Counted from the stretch's first letter, positions 1 to 10,419 are shown. The stretch: 64,000 bases of DNA from Breviolum minutum Mf 1.05b.01 (GCA_000507305.1 DF239035.1:278516-342515), one strand, 5' to 3'. A program made the numbers and translations. Notes: generated by a model not told the origin, from the sequence alone.

Positions 1-410
1 GCAGAAAATTTTACAACCCTTCCTTTTATGTTCCAGAAGTTGTCGCTACAAAAAGATTATTGGAGACTTTTGTTGGTCAAAGCACTCGGTTGCTTGATCG
101 AGCCTGAAACCTGATTCGACCATTTTGTAGTCTTGGCACCGGGGTTGAACCATTCATTTTGTAGAGGTGGAGGGTTTGGCTGGTCAGATTGTAGCTACAA
201 ACACCTTTTCCAACTCCTCCATGTGAATTGGAAGGGGGATGTTTTTGTCAATCATACTGTTGATGGAAGAAATTTTGCACCACCTGGGATGTATGAAACC
301 CTATAAATAATGGGATATTTATCATATCAACTGGTGCAGGATTTCTTCCAGCAACAGTAGTATTGGCTTTGAAGTGTGGCTCACATCCTTTGAAATTGCT
401 GGTGTTCCAG

Positions 411-592
411 GTGGCTTCTGAGTTTCATGCTCAGCTCAGTTCCTTTGGCATGCTGCGATCAGATGAGTCCCTTGGTCCCGCTGGGAATAGATTGAGACAG
501 CAGTTACGGGGCCCAAACAGCAATTTCTATGCAACGTCTGTCTTTTTGTCAGTCCCAATTGAAGTGGCTTTTCCCAATGGCAAATATACTAG
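411..592 (+). CDS. Exon of unidentified protein, ending at an introner-like element
   Basis: Open frame VASEFHAQLSSFGMLRSDES... through ...VAFPNGKYTR after a CAG|G acceptor. The exon ends in AG exactly where the GT of the repeat at 590-689 begins, leaving phase 2. No family recognised. Base composition is higher in G+C than the flanking DNA. Exon status is inferred from frame and splice sites only. Confidence 0.5.
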
Positions 593-689
593 GTCGTGGC
601 AACTCAAACATTTGTTTATTTCTACCCTTACCTGGGGAAAGGAGCAAATTTGACTAATATTTTTTAGATTGGTTGAAACCACCAACTAG
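590..689 (+). mobile_element. Introner-like MITE, family 1 copy A
   Basis: 100-bp element beginning TAGGTCGTGG and ending CCACCAACTAG, with the internal segment TTTATTTCTACCC. Flanked by a perfect 5-bp direct repeat TATAC (585-589 and 690-694). The left end supplies AG|GT directly after the exon at 411-592 and the right end finishes in AG, so the element can be spliced as an intron. Confidence 0.7.
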
Positions 690-1205
690 TATACGTATTA
701 TTGATAGAATTGGAATTTGGATAAATTTGGTATACGCTAGGTATCTTGAAAGGGCTACAGTATGTCCAAACAATCGGACCTCAGCCTGCTCCATGTTACG
801 ATGATGCTGTCGTTGTTTGTGGTTCTCTCCTCCATGATGCACCACCACAACACCTTTATCGCTACTAGCCTGCTGATTGTAATATTGTTATCATGCATGG
901 CCATCCCGAATCATCAGCATCACGATCTGCATTATAGATATGGTACATAATGATTGTCGCCATTTTGTTCATCACAAGTGGCACGGTTGCAATATTCATG
1001 CTGTAATCATCATAACTATCATGGTCATATTTAAAAAACATCTCTCCGTAATCTCTGCAATCATCGTTGTGATAATCTTGTTTACATGTCCTGATGTCCT
1101 GCCACAAGGCTGCCCCAAAACACACTAAACTTGACGTTGGAGAGGAGGGTAAATGCCCAAACGAAACTATTGCCGAATGATTGATTAGCATAACAAAATG
1201 TCCAG

Positions 1206-1285
1206 AAGCTTCCAATTGTGGTACTTCCTTTCGGCAAAACTCCTAATCTCCAGTTGGAAGCCTTTACCGAAAGAGATGTGTGCAG
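1206..1285 (+). CDS. Short exon of unidentified protein
   Basis: Frame reads KLPIVVLPFGKTPNLQLEAF then TERDVC, bounded by CCAG on the left and AG|GTTTAA on the right. Hydrophobic start and proline-rich centre look protein-like. No family assigned; the neighbouring exons are far away, so the reading frame is not confirmed by phase. Confidence 0.4.
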
Positions 1286-1630
1286 GTTTAAACGTTCCTT
1301 GAGGCATCATGTTTTATGTTGTTTCTTTCCAACCGATCCAATGAACAAAAAGCAATTTGTGTTGCATCAGAAACATGTCTGTGTAAGATTCCCCCCACAA
1401 GTCTCCACAGTTGGTTTCCTACAAAGAATTAACACCACGGTGAAACAATCTCCAACAAAAAAATGGACCTCGTCATCAACAAACAGTTAGATATTTTCTC
1501 CAGAAATCTAACGATCAATCCCAAGAAATTGCCATGTTTTTAAAGGAGGGGACTTCTTCCCCGGACTTCCAAAAGCATCATCCTTTTGGAGGGCCCCTCC
1601 AGCTCTCCAGCTAACTCGAAGGAGTCGCAG

Positions 1631-1715
1631 TTGGAGGGATCCTTTGGTCCAATTTCAAGTTTCAGATGGATCGCCTTTGCCATTGCTGGAGGTATCCACC
1701 ACTGAAGGTACTTAG
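1631..1715 (+). CDS. Possible exon, frame unresolved
   Basis: Two overlapping readings are open: LEGSFGPISSFRWIAFAIAG with a GTATCC donor, and SDGSPLPLLEVSTTE with a GTACTT donor. Both have acceptable splice sites. Only one can be right; no family recognised. Confidence 0.25.
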
Positions 1716-2108
1716 CCGTTGAAACCTATGGACCCCGGTGACCAAATGAGGGCCTGGCCTTAGGGAAGATGGGGATTTCTTGGGGGGTTTATTTGTTTGC
1801 AACAAAGTCAGGTGATTGAAAGTTGTAGCTATAGTTTTCGTTGACAGTTTCATGTTTGGTCCATGTCTTGAATGATAGACTTCCTATTTATAGTGTTGTA
1901 TAGTGTTTGCATTCCTGTGGAACACGCCAGGTGGATATTGCACGTTATTTTGTTCTAAATAGATGCATGGATTCCATATGTGCATTATTTGTTCATAAAG
2001 TTCATGACATTATCTAATGTAACATATGTTCACTACCAAGATGTACTGGGGACAAACGCTAAAAACCAGGTCTCAGGTATCAGTTTATATTTTATATATG
2101 CACATTAT

Positions 2109-2220
2109 ATGGATGTTCCCGAAAATAGTGGTATCCCATATCATCCATTTTAATAGGATTTGCCAATTTGCCATTATAAACCATCCATTTTGGGGTACCC
2201 CTATTTTTGGAAACACCCAT
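2109..2220 (+). repeat. MITE family 3, full copy
   Basis: Terminal inverted repeats ATGGATGTTCCCGAAAATAG and its partner ending TTTTTGGAAACACCCAT, with the internal block TAAACCATCCATTTTGG. The same unit recurs at 5592, 15542, 19036 and 48203. Confidence 0.75.
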
Positions 2221-2279
2221 ATGATCCATAGATCATAAGGATGGTGCAGTTGGACTACACTTTTACCCCATTGCCTCAG

Positions 2280-2339
2280 GTGCTGGTGAAGACATCTTGC
2301 TGAAAGAGACTGAGCGGAGTAGCTCTGGTTCAGCACAAG
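2280..2339 (+). CDS. Short exon of unidentified protein
   Basis: CTCAG|G acceptor followed by frame AGEDILLKETERSSSGSAQ. Donor is probably the GC of GCAGGC at 2340, or GCTCCA a few bases later. Acidic and serine-rich, no known domain. Confidence 0.45.
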
Positions 2340-2519
2340 GCAGGCTCCAAAAGAAACAGCCACAACCGCTACTCATTGTGTGTTTCGACTTGATACACAT
2401 ATATAGAAAATCATATTCATTGGCATATACGTATAATCATATATATAATCATTAATATAGTTTACATAATATAGAAATCATCCAGCTTAGTGAACCCCTG
2501 TTTCACCTCTTTTTCTTAG

Positions 2520-2689
2520 GGAGATTTTTTTCTCCACGGCTCCACTGTGGGTCCCTTTTTCACTGGCCCGAAGATCATCCCCACGCAGCCAGGTCCGGTA
2601 GAGACATGGTCCAAGCTGTCGAATTCCGAAAAAGTCACTGCCTTGGAACTGGATGAAGAGAATGACCTCCAAGGAAGTGGGGGGGACAG
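2520..2689 (+). CDS. Exon of unidentified protein
   Basis: TTCTTAG|G acceptor and AG|GTAATC donor enclose 56 codons starting GDFFLHGSTVGPFFTGPKII and ending ENDLQGSGGD, phase 0 to 2. It is one of the clearest exons in the first 8 kb, with balanced codon use and no competing frame. No family recognised. Confidence 0.6.
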
Positions 2690-2923
2690 GTAATCAGGTA
2701 ATGAAGGGGGTACTGTAACCCTCCTGCATGGAACATTTAACACATATCCATCCATATATTTCATTTTTTAGTCGGCACTTTTTTGAAGATGATGATTTTA
2801 CTTTTCCTGTTTGGTGGGAGATGTTCGTTTCCTTGAGGGTTGATGAAAGTGAAGGTATGTCCTTTTGGTGAGATCCGATTGCTGCAAGATTCTGCCTTTT
2901 TCGTTGGATGCTATGAATGCTAT

Positions 2924-2970
2924 ATGGGTGTTTCCAAAAATATGGGTACCCCAAATTGGATGATATTGTG
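2924..2970 (+). repeat. MITE family 3, partial copy
   Basis: Left end only: ATGGGTGTTTCCAAAAATAT followed by GGGTACCCCAAATTGGATG. The inverted right half is missing, so this is a truncated copy. Confidence 0.6.
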
Positions 2971-3358
2971 TTGTTTGGTTACTTCTTTTTGCCTTTCCGT
3001 AGCTAAGGAACACCTAGGGACCTAGTGTTTGTGGGATAGAGATGGGTAAAGTACATGCTAGGTGACAGTCAGGACACATGGGGTGAACAAAATTCCAGTC
3101 AATCCGTTGCTTCTGTTGTTCATCGGCATTCTTGATGCCCTTACTTTTGCGGCAGCATTTGTGTTTTTGTTTGTGTTTTGTCATTTGTCAGTCGCAGGGT
3201 GTCAAAGCTTTGCCGAGATCCAGTACCCCAGATTTTCAAGTAGGATAAACTGATAGAATTGAGTGGTGCAATACTTTCTCATAAACCATTTTTGGGTAAA
3301 GCGATCAATTTGACTTTGGACACCTTTTCCTTTCCAGTGATCTTTGGTGATCTTTGAG

Positions 3359-3467
3359 TTTGTGCATCACCGGGAAGGAATTTGGATGTTTGCCGGCAAC
3401 CTTTTCTTGCGAATCATTGGCGCTTCTCGGTCGAGCCATAACTCCCGGGACCCTGTTGAACACTGAG
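3359..3467 (+). CDS. Exon of unidentified protein
   Basis: Frame LCITGKEFGCLPATFSCESL then ALLGRAITPGTLLNTE fits phase 2 from the exon at 2520-2689 and ends at GAG|GTTGGC. A second frame is also open, so the reading is provisional. Confidence 0.4.
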
Positions 3468-3775
3468 GTTGGCCTTGGAAGATGAGTTTTAGAACCCCCC
3501 CCCCTTTTTTCAACGTTGCTTCAAGAGATAGGATCATGGAATTCGAGGTTTGATACAATGAGACTGAATGTTAGTTACGCACTAGATATTACGGAATAGA
3601 GGTTGATGGCGACTTAGATGAACGGATGATGCTCAAGAAGTGGCTTTGCAAAAAGATCAAGAAAGATTTCAGTACATACATGTTTATAGTATTTCTAGTG
3701 CAATATTATCATTTGTATATCCATCATTGATTACTGTTGTTTAAAACGCCAACGGTTGGGGTGATTTTGTAAATG

Positions 3776-3912
3776 AGCCATCCACCTGGCAATACATGGC
3801 CTTTTGGACCAGTGGAGCTGGGGCCATCGACTTTGACTTGAGGGACTAAGTGTTCATCACCACAAAAAGTGAAGAGATTTGAGCACATGGCAGCGATTCT
3901 GCAACTCCTAAG
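3776..3912 (+). CDS. One or two short candidate exons
   Basis: First part reads EPSTWQYMAFWTSGAGAIDF up to a possible GA donor. Second part, from 3851, reads CSSPQKVKRFEHMAAILQLL with an AG|GTCTTG donor at 3912. Both are short and their link is inferred. Confidence 0.3.
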
Positions 3913-4855
3913 GTCTTGTGTTTTGTTTAAAGTAATATGCCAATTTTAACGAAGACCAAATCCTCGGAGTTGTGCTAGGCAGGCACTCTATTGGTAGATG
4001 TATGTAAATGTAGCGTGTGTAGAAAGTGCAACTACACTTACTAACTTACTGCCTTTGCTACGTAAGCTACGGGTGGTAACATTTTCGGATCCCTCAAATG
4101 TCACGTGACACCGTTGCTCGGTTGCTTTGCTTCAAGGTACCTAGGAGTCAAAGTCTTTTGGCTTCTCACTGTTGTCGTTCTCTTACGCAATTGGAATATT
4201 TTCAAGGTATGGAAGCAGCACCTTGGCAATCTCAACAGATTGGATATTGGGGGTTTTTCGAGGCTGACCTTTAAGGGTCAGATGGCTGCCTTTGGTTGGT
4301 TGGTGGCTGCCTTTGGTTGTCAAATCCTGAAGCTGATTTCTTTGTCTTGTCGTTTGTTGTCTTTTTTTTTGTTGGGAGGCAAATAGTTACATAGATGTAT
4401 TGAATTATACGTGCATGAAAAATATGAAATACTAAGATTGTTTGCAGAAGTATAACATAGTGCACTACAGTTGAACAGATGTATGGTACTTTTGCAGAAA
4501 GTTTTTTTCAACCGCTGAACTTGATCAAAGTGTTTTTTTCGGAAGATTTTCGGTATTCCATTTTGATCTCATATATTTTGGAGCCTGTGCCCCTCATAGG
4601 GACCGACCCCACAAAAATGCCAAGGTTCAAAGTGAGCTCAAAAAGTACGAAGTGCTGGTTGGCCACTGGACAGTCCATGTTGCAGCTGTCATATTTGGGA
4701 TGGTTTCCCCCCCCGTTCCCAGTAATAGGGACTAGTTTTTGGATGTTTTTGGTTGGCAGATCCTGGAAATTCTGACACTAGTCAGATAATCCCAAAAACA
4801 TTGGCCACTGGATTGTCAAGGTACCGGTATGTGATAATATATTTAATACCTTTCT

Positions 4856-5020
4856 ATGTATCATTCGGTCCTGTTCAGTCTAGTCATCGTAGCAGGACTT
4901 CGCATTAAGGCAAAGGTGCAACAAAACGCCAAGTTGAAGCTTCCCTTTGTGAGAGTTCAAAACACAAGAGGTGAGTATACGGTCCAAACGAAGTGTGACC
5001 AACAAACCAAAGAGGCATGA
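4856..5020 (+). CDS. Small membrane-protein exon or ORF
   Basis: ATG-started frame of 54 codons to TGA: MYHSVLFSLVIVAGLRIKAK, then a Lys/Gln-rich tail containing LPFVRVQNTRG. The first 15 residues form a hydrophobic, membrane-type segment. A good GTGAGT donor occurs at 4971 after NTRG, so it may be an internal exon instead of a complete gene. A MAPEG-type membrane enzyme was considered but not shown. Confidence 0.4.
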   Translation: MYHSVLFSLVIVAGLRIKAKVQQNAKLKLPFVRVQNTRGEYTVQTKCDQQTKEA

Positions 5021-5459
5021 TTTTGATGGCATATGCGAGATGATCAATTTCAACTCAGAAATTTGTTTGAAACAAAGCGTCCTTGCGTACAGAAGAGTAA
5101 TATAGAAATTGTTAACAGTGGTAGTGAGGTATGGAGTAGTAGCGGTGGCAACAAGAAATAGATCCCTTCACGGAATTGCTTGTTGTTGACGGATTCATTC
5201 ATGTTGACGGATATGTTCCCTGAAAAAAAATGTAGATAGAATCCTACTCCGTTTTTGGAACTGACAAGACGTAATTCACAAAGCACAGGTCATGTCAGGG
5301 TTATTTGAGCCTCTGGCCTATTGTTCTTTCTGGAAGACGGATCATGGACATTGATCATCATGCACTTGTGTGGTAAAGGGGAATTATATATATATATGAA
5401 ACATCATCAACCATCAGCAACTGCTTAAGATATCTTGTGCATCCAACAATGTGCGTTCA

Positions 5460-5528
5460 CCTGCAAGACTACTCAAGGCGAAGTGGAAGAATCTGGAGTG
5501 TTGCGGGTGCATCGCAACACCTGGCAGG
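5460..5528 (+). CDS. Candidate exon, frame unresolved
   Basis: G+C-rich block with donor CAG|GTTGGG. Frames TTQGEVEESGVLRVHRNTWQ and ARLLKAKWKNLECCGCIATP are both open. An exon is likely, the product unknown. Confidence 0.35.
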
Positions 5529-5591
5529 TTGGGGTGTCGAAAAACGGATGAAATTGGAGATTGATATCTATCTATCTATATATATATATAT

Positions 5592-5702
5592 ATGGGGGTT
5601 TCCGAAAATAGGGGTACCCCCAAATCATCATCATCCATTTTAATAGGGTTTTCCATGGTAAACCATCCGTTTTGGGGTACCCCTATTTTTGGAAACACCC
5701 AT
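5592..5702 (+). repeat. MITE family 3, full copy
   Basis: ATGGGGGTTTCCGAAAATAG at the left and TATTTTTGGAAACACCCAT at the right, enclosing the family core AAACCATCC. It sits directly after a TA microsatellite. Confidence 0.75.
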
Positions 5703-6661
5703 ACATATACAACCTCTGAAGATTCATATGTATTTGGATCTTCCTGATATGTAAAATTTCTGCCTTTCGGTAGGTTTTTGTTGGTCAAAATGGCCCAAAT
5801 TTTACACACTTGGAAGATCCAGGCAGCCACAAAATATTGGTGGTTTGTAATTATCTAGATGTTTCTTTGTTCCAAGGGGATCCAAGGGGGTATTTTCAGG
5901 TTCCATGTTAGTTACTCGGGGTTTACTGTTTTTTTGGGGGGGGAAATTTATTATATAGCTATGATTTAGCTAATGTACCAAGTGGTGACCTGGGATGTTT
6001 CGGACCACAGTTGCAACATGTGATTCAATCGGCAAATTCATAGAAACTTGGGACTGCCAAATTGGGGAACATATTCGTGTTTTGGTCCAGCTGTTGAAGG
6101 TTCAGCTGTGATTTGAAACGATCCTATAGTGAAAACAATTGAATCCACAAAATCACCGAAGTAAATGAAGGGTCTAAAATGATGGGACCACATTTTTGTT
6201 CAGTGGGATTGTCAGGGACCCTCAATAATGGGACCCCCTATACTATTCCCATAGCATTCCCATGTGTTTAGGGATTCTTATCGGAATACGATGGGAAGCT
6301 TACCATCAGGGGATCCCATTGTTGGGGGTCCCTGGAATGACCCTAGATTTGTTGCTTATCGACTTTGATTTAGTGAATCACCGATTGTGCATGTTTCACT
6401 CTTATTTTATCAGTCTTGCCAGTAAGCCAGTGAACTAAATAATAAAGGGAATGCCTTCCTGGGTTGTTTGCTGTTTCAGGGTTGAGTTGCGGGTGTGTTC
6501 GCATTCGGAATTGAGATTGAATGGGATTGATATCTAATGAAGCGCATTGTTATATTGAAACGATCATGAACAGAATGGAATGTTTGGATCCTGTATTTGG
6601 GAGTGTCATTTTATTTTTCTAAAGAGGAGCAAACTCAATGAATAGTATCATCAATATTAAG
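5703..6661. other. Intron or intergenic stretch without a supported gene
   Basis: No exon could be supported here. It contains a half copy of family 4 (TTTTCAGGTTCCATGTTAG near 5895), the MITE at 6213-6334 and T-rich runs. Confidence 0.5.
6213..6334 (+). repeat. MITE with 26-bp inverted ends
   Basis: The left arm CAGGGACCCTCAATAATGGG pairs with the right arm CCCATTGTTGGGGGTCCCTG, about 122 bp end to end. No clear target duplication. Only one copy noticed in this window. Confidence 0.6.
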
Positions 6662-6756
6662 CGGCTTTTAGTTCCAGTGCCAGAACATCCCATTGCCAGG
6701 CATCATCCACTGATCAACGGAAATCGTGAAATAATTACGCCGGATGAATTCGGTTG
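6662..6756 (+). CDS. Exon of unidentified protein
   Basis: TTAAG acceptor, then RLLVPVPEHPIARHHPLING followed by NREIITPDEFG, with donor TTG|GTGAGA. The single frame is well supported. No domain recognised. Confidence 0.5.
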
Positions 6757-6946
6757 GTGAGACATTGCAAACATTGCAGAGCTAAAAAATGCTAAGACTG
6801 TCCTGTAAGCTTGCAATTTCCGTACCTGACCTAGCTCCCTTCCCACTTGTATACCTATAACGCCTGATCAGATATGATTTTGTTTGCTCATAGTACTTTC
6901 AAACGTTTGCGAATGGAATCCGGTGATTATGACTGGGCATTGTGAG

Positions 6947-7027
6947 TTTTCGTGCCACGGGACAGCATGATGCCCAAAGCTTCTCTCTTGCGGTTCCTGC
7001 AACGTGACACAGACAGACTTTATTGGG
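6947..7027 (+). CDS. Exon of unidentified protein
   Basis: Acceptor TGTGAG, frame FVPRDSMMPKASLLRFLQRD then TDRLYW, donor GGG|GTTGGG. A preceding short exon ending MESGDYDWA (about 6900-6940) is possible. Product unknown. Confidence 0.45.
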
Positions 7028-7100
7028 GTTGGGCATGCTCTACTCATACGTTCTATACATTTTCCACATTGTGAAGATAGAGATCTTAAGTATTCTTAAG

Positions 7101-7318
7101 TCATGTGTTGCGAACTCTTCAACCATGAGATCTTCAAAGTCTTTCGGCACATCTCTTCACCTCCACGAAAAACCCTGCAGGGCGACACGGGGTCCCCAGC
7201 TTCTCGTTTGCTGCTGGATGCACGGCCTACCGACTTGCCGAAGACAGGGTCGGTAGAAGTGCAGTTGGAGAGTGGCATTGTGACACATCAAGACCCAGAT
7301 ACTAGGCTTGAAATTTGA
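7101..7318 (+). CDS. Exon, possibly 3' terminal, of unidentified protein
   Basis: After TTAAG the frame runs MCCELFNHEIFKVFRHISSP ... DLPKTGSVEVQLESGIVTHQ to a TGA at 7316. Either the final exon of a gene or an internal exon using a donor near 7240. Higher G+C than its flanks. Confidence 0.45.
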
Positions 7319-7941
7319 TATTGGTTGGAAGACTCAGGTGGGTGTGTCTCAAATGTGTTTGGTCTTTTTTGGAATACACTAGACTACTCACTGTACTCGT
7401 ACTCTATCTAGAGTTTGGAGATATGAGATGTTGATGGTTGACTCTGTTGTTTTGCTAAAGAGACACTATGTGCAAAAGATGTGTTGTTAAAGAATACCTA
7501 TATTGGTTGGCTTGAAGTATGGTGACAAAAAGCAACTTCCATGTTAAGGTTCCTGCCTCTGCCAGATTGAGCTGAGTCATCGTCAAAAGTAAACGCTTGC
7601 GAGGGTGTCCAGTTTTGACTATCTAAGGCTATACATTCTCTAAGACAATAGCATGTATATACTGAAAGTTTTGTTTACAGATACTGATCGTATAAAGAGA
7701 GCGAGAATTCATCATCTCTTGCTGTTGTCTGGTTCATTTATTTTTGGTGTTCATGGCGATTTGGACCCCATCCTCTACATGTACAGTATCTAAACGATTC
7801 TAGATTCTAATCGTTGGTTTAGCAGGGCAAACCACCAGTGTACCAAAGTTGTCCAAACAATTTTGCAGGTCACGTGTAGGTGAATGGGTAAACGGTAAAA
7901 GCCATGATTTCATATGATTTCCATATCTAGAATCTCCTCAG

Positions 7942-8021
7942 CACCAGAGAGCATTTCAGAGCTGTGGTACAAGAACCTTGTCGATTTGCTTGCTCATGAA
8001 CTTCAGCCAGCGCCCACCTAA
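7942..8021 (+). CDS. Likely terminal exon of the first gene
   Basis: CTCAG acceptor, then PESISELWYKNLVDLLAHEL QPAPT and TAA at 8019. The sequence looks like a helical C-terminus. A new ATG follows at 8034, consistent with a gene boundary here. Confidence 0.45.
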
Positions 8022-8033
8022 AGTAAACGAAAA

Positions 8034-8083
8034 ATGAATCGAGATCTGTTGGGATCGTACTTCACAGACGATACACATTTGGG
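8034..8083 (+). CDS. Possible first exon of the next gene
   Basis: ATG-started frame MNRDLLGSYFTDDTHLGRE ending at AAG|GTGATA. The start is inferred only from the ATG after the stop at 8021. No spliced-leader site was recognised. Confidence 0.3.
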
Positions 8084-8279
8084 GAGAGAAGGTGATAACT
8101 TTCGAGAAGACGTGCTAGACATCTAGATGTGAAAGAGATTGGATTGCAATCATTTTGTTGTGTTGTGGCCACATTTTGTGACATCAATGATTAATCACGT
8201 ATGTTCACTTCTATTGCTCATGCCGCATATCTTTGTCAGATAAGCTGTGTTTTTGTTGTTCCCTTATTACCTTCCTCAG

Positions 8280-8365
8280 ATCAACATATTATAACATCTC
8301 CAAAGTCTCTTTTGAACGTAGTATTAGATACTCAGCATTTCCTACCATAAGAAAGGACCTGGATG
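8280..8365 (+). CDS. Exon ending at introner copy B
   Basis: CTCAG acceptor, frame STYYNISKVSFERSIRYSAF PTIRKDLD, phase 1 at GGATG|GTGG. The GT is the first dinucleotide of the repeat at 8366-8462. Confidence 0.5.
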
Positions 8366-8462
8366 GTGGTTTCAAATATTTTTTATTTCCACCCCTACTT
8401 GGGGAGGATTCCCGTTTGACTAATATTTTTCAGGTGGGTTGAAACCACCAACTAGTAACTAG
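8366..8462 (+). mobile_element. Introner-like MITE, family 1 copy B
   Basis: GTGGTTTCAAATATTTTTTA ... TTGAAACCACCAACTAG, then TAACTAG. Perfect 5-bp duplication GGATG at 8361-8365 and 8463-8467. Starts with GT, ends with AG, and has coding exons on both sides. Confidence 0.75.
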
Positions 8463-8582
8463 GGATGTTTCAAATCAAATCCAACCAAGCAACCTAAGGA
8501 TGGTAAAGAACTTCGCTGGCGAATCCGCGAGTGGGGCTTTGATCCCTTCACGGTAATTGAGCCAGTTGTTAGTGAGCCTGAG
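8463..8582 (+). CDS. Exon of multi-exon gene B, follows introner B
   Basis: Frame GCFKSNPTKQPKDGKELRWR IREWGFDPFTVIEPVVSEPE ending exactly at GAG|GTGAGG, phase 0. If the intron is the introner alone, the exon may instead be read in another frame (TRDVSNQIQPSNLRMVKNFA). Phase agreement with the exon at 8969 favours the first. No domain recognised. Confidence 0.5.
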
Positions 8583-8968
8583 GTGAGGGGTGGATCATGG
8601 GAATCCATGTAAAAGTCGCAAGCTTCGTTGTTGATTTTTACCCAGCAATGTACTTGTTCGAGTTTCAGGATGGCCATTATTTCTCTAGATATTACGCAAT
8701 ACGAATCAATGATGTCCATATACTTTGTTCCTGCCCGACATTTATTTTGTGATTTGATTGTTGGTGGTGTGCAGAATTGACCGTTTTGCCCCAACACCTT
8801 GAAACCCTTCTTTTCCCCAACATCTTTCCATCAAGTTTCATATTATTTTGCATCCAAAAGAATACTGTATCCTCTTGTTGTTGTTGGTACTTTCTTTGAC
8901 ATTGCAAAGGCATGGTCATCCCATGTGTTTGAGGATGATTCTGAATCGTTTAACCTCACCTCAACGAG

Positions 8969-9056
8969 GCGGTCAGTGAAAGCGAGAGTGTCTCAGAAAC
9001 TGTCCGTGTGAAACAAAAGAAGGATGCCAAGGCCTGGTTTTTGTGGATCAATCCAG
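8969..9056 (+). CDS. Exon of gene B
   Basis: ACGAG|G acceptor and CCAG|GTGTAT donor enclose AVSESESVSETVRVKQKKDA then KAWFLWINP, phase 0 to 1. Phase matches the exon before and after it. Confidence 0.6.
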
Positions 9057-9088
9057 GTGTATTAATGATTTCTTATTGCACACATAAC

Positions 9089-9183
9089 TAGGTGGTGAAA
9101 TTTCAAACATCTTTTTAATTTTTACCCCCACGGGAAATGAATCAATTTGACTATTTTTCAAATGGCTTGGTTCAACCACCTAG
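9089..9183 (+). mobile_element. Introner-like MITE, family 1 copy C
   Basis: TAGGTGGTGAAATTTCAAAC ... GGTTCAACCACCTAG, about 95 bp, in the intron between exons 8969-9056 and 9296-9380. No clear target duplication is left. Confidence 0.7.
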
Positions 9184-9295
9184 TCAATATGTTGTGTCTC
9201 AAATCTGTTGTTTATCACTATGGGTCAAAGGCATTACAGCTTTTCGGCTTGCAAGATGATTTTGTTCTTTGAATGTCAAGATGTGTTCTGGGCAG

Positions 9296-9380
9296 ATGAA
9301 CGCCCAGTAACGTCACTCTTCATGGTTGGTGATGTTTCCCATGTCTTCATGCTCCAAGTCAAGAAGTCAAGCGCCCAAAT
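9296..9380 (+). CDS. Exon of gene B
   Basis: GGCAG acceptor, two bases completing a codon, then ERPVTSLFMVGDVSHVFMLQ VKKSSAQI. To keep phase with the next exon the donor must be the GA of GAATGG; a GT donor lies six bases later. Confidence 0.5.
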
Positions 9381-9597
9381 TGAATGGTGTGAAATGTGAA
9401 TGTCAGAATTTGATAGAATCCGAATTTGCATCAATGTATAATTTACTGTATATATATATATTTAATATAGTGTAATATTAATGTACACATGAATGCATTT
9501 CTGCTATTCTACTCATTTTGAGTATATCTATATCAACATGTTTTTGACTTCCAAGATGTTGTTTTTTTCTACGACAATTTTTGGTTCGCGGTTACAG

Positions 9598-9714
9598 ATG
9601 CTACAGCAGGCAGCCTCCAAAGGGGCCGCCCCAAAAGCCAAAGCCAAAGCCAAAGCGGTGGCGACTCAAAGCCCCAAGAAAGAGGAAGGGGGGGTTGCCA
9701 TTGCCGCCATTCCG
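9598..9714 (+). CDS. Ala/Lys-rich exon of gene B
   Basis: TTACAG acceptor, frame QAASKGAAPKAKAKAKAVAT then QSPKKEEGGVAIAAIPK, third positions G/C-rich. The basic low-complexity composition resembles nuclear or chromatin-associated tails. An alternative arginine/proline frame is also open but less natural. Confidence 0.55.
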
Positions 9715-9780
9715 AAACGAGATCTCTGGTTGGTTGTGTTTGTTGCTTGTATTTTTTTGTGTGTATTTTTTTGTTGGTTA

Positions 9781-10187
9781 AACTGTTTGACCTTGAATTT
9801 TTAAAGACACAACTGGATGAAAGCAGTTGTTGGGGGGTCTTTTTTTTTTGTCCACCTTGGTTGGATCAGAGATTCCATGTTGGCGAGGAAGACATAATCT
9901 AAAATCTACCAACTGACATGACATATACCGTACAAATGATGTGTAAGTAATATCATATAATATATATTTATATCGGTATATATTTATATTTACATAGAGA
10001 GAGGTTCTGTGGTCACTTTCATGAAACCACCTCACCCAAATGCTTTATCAGCATATTTACCAGTAAGCAATGCCCATAATTAGCCCTTGTCATTTCCCGA
10101 AAGTATCCACACCTGGTGATTTGAGTCGACCCATTTTTCTGGTAGATCGCAGGCCATGGTTTTTTGGCACTTGTGAGATGCGGTCAG
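9781..10187. other. Intron stretch without supported exon
   Basis: AT-rich with TATATA runs near 9960-9990. No coding or repeat structure beyond simple sequence was recognised. Confidence 0.4.
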
Positions 10188-10250
10188 GAGAAAGAAACTG
10201 ACGATGAAAAAGAAGAAAAAGAAGTGAAAAAGAAAAAACACAAAAAGAAG
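10188..10250 (+). CDS. Lys/Glu-rich exon of gene B
   Basis: GTCAG|GAG acceptor, then EKETDDEKEEKEVKKKKHKK K, phase 0 to 0, with a GA donor (GAGAAT). Highly charged, likely unstructured, and continuous in style with the exon at 10420. Confidence 0.55.
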
Positions 10251-10419
10251 GAGAATTAACAGTGTACAGTCTATACACTTGTGTTGTTGGTTTCTTTCAA
10301 GAGAACTTCCTGTGTATTTCATGTCTAGGTGAAATTATTTGTAGGACATATTAGCACAGAATATACATTGATATAGAATGATACAGGACAACCGGATGGG
10401 AAACCATGTTGTTTGCAAG

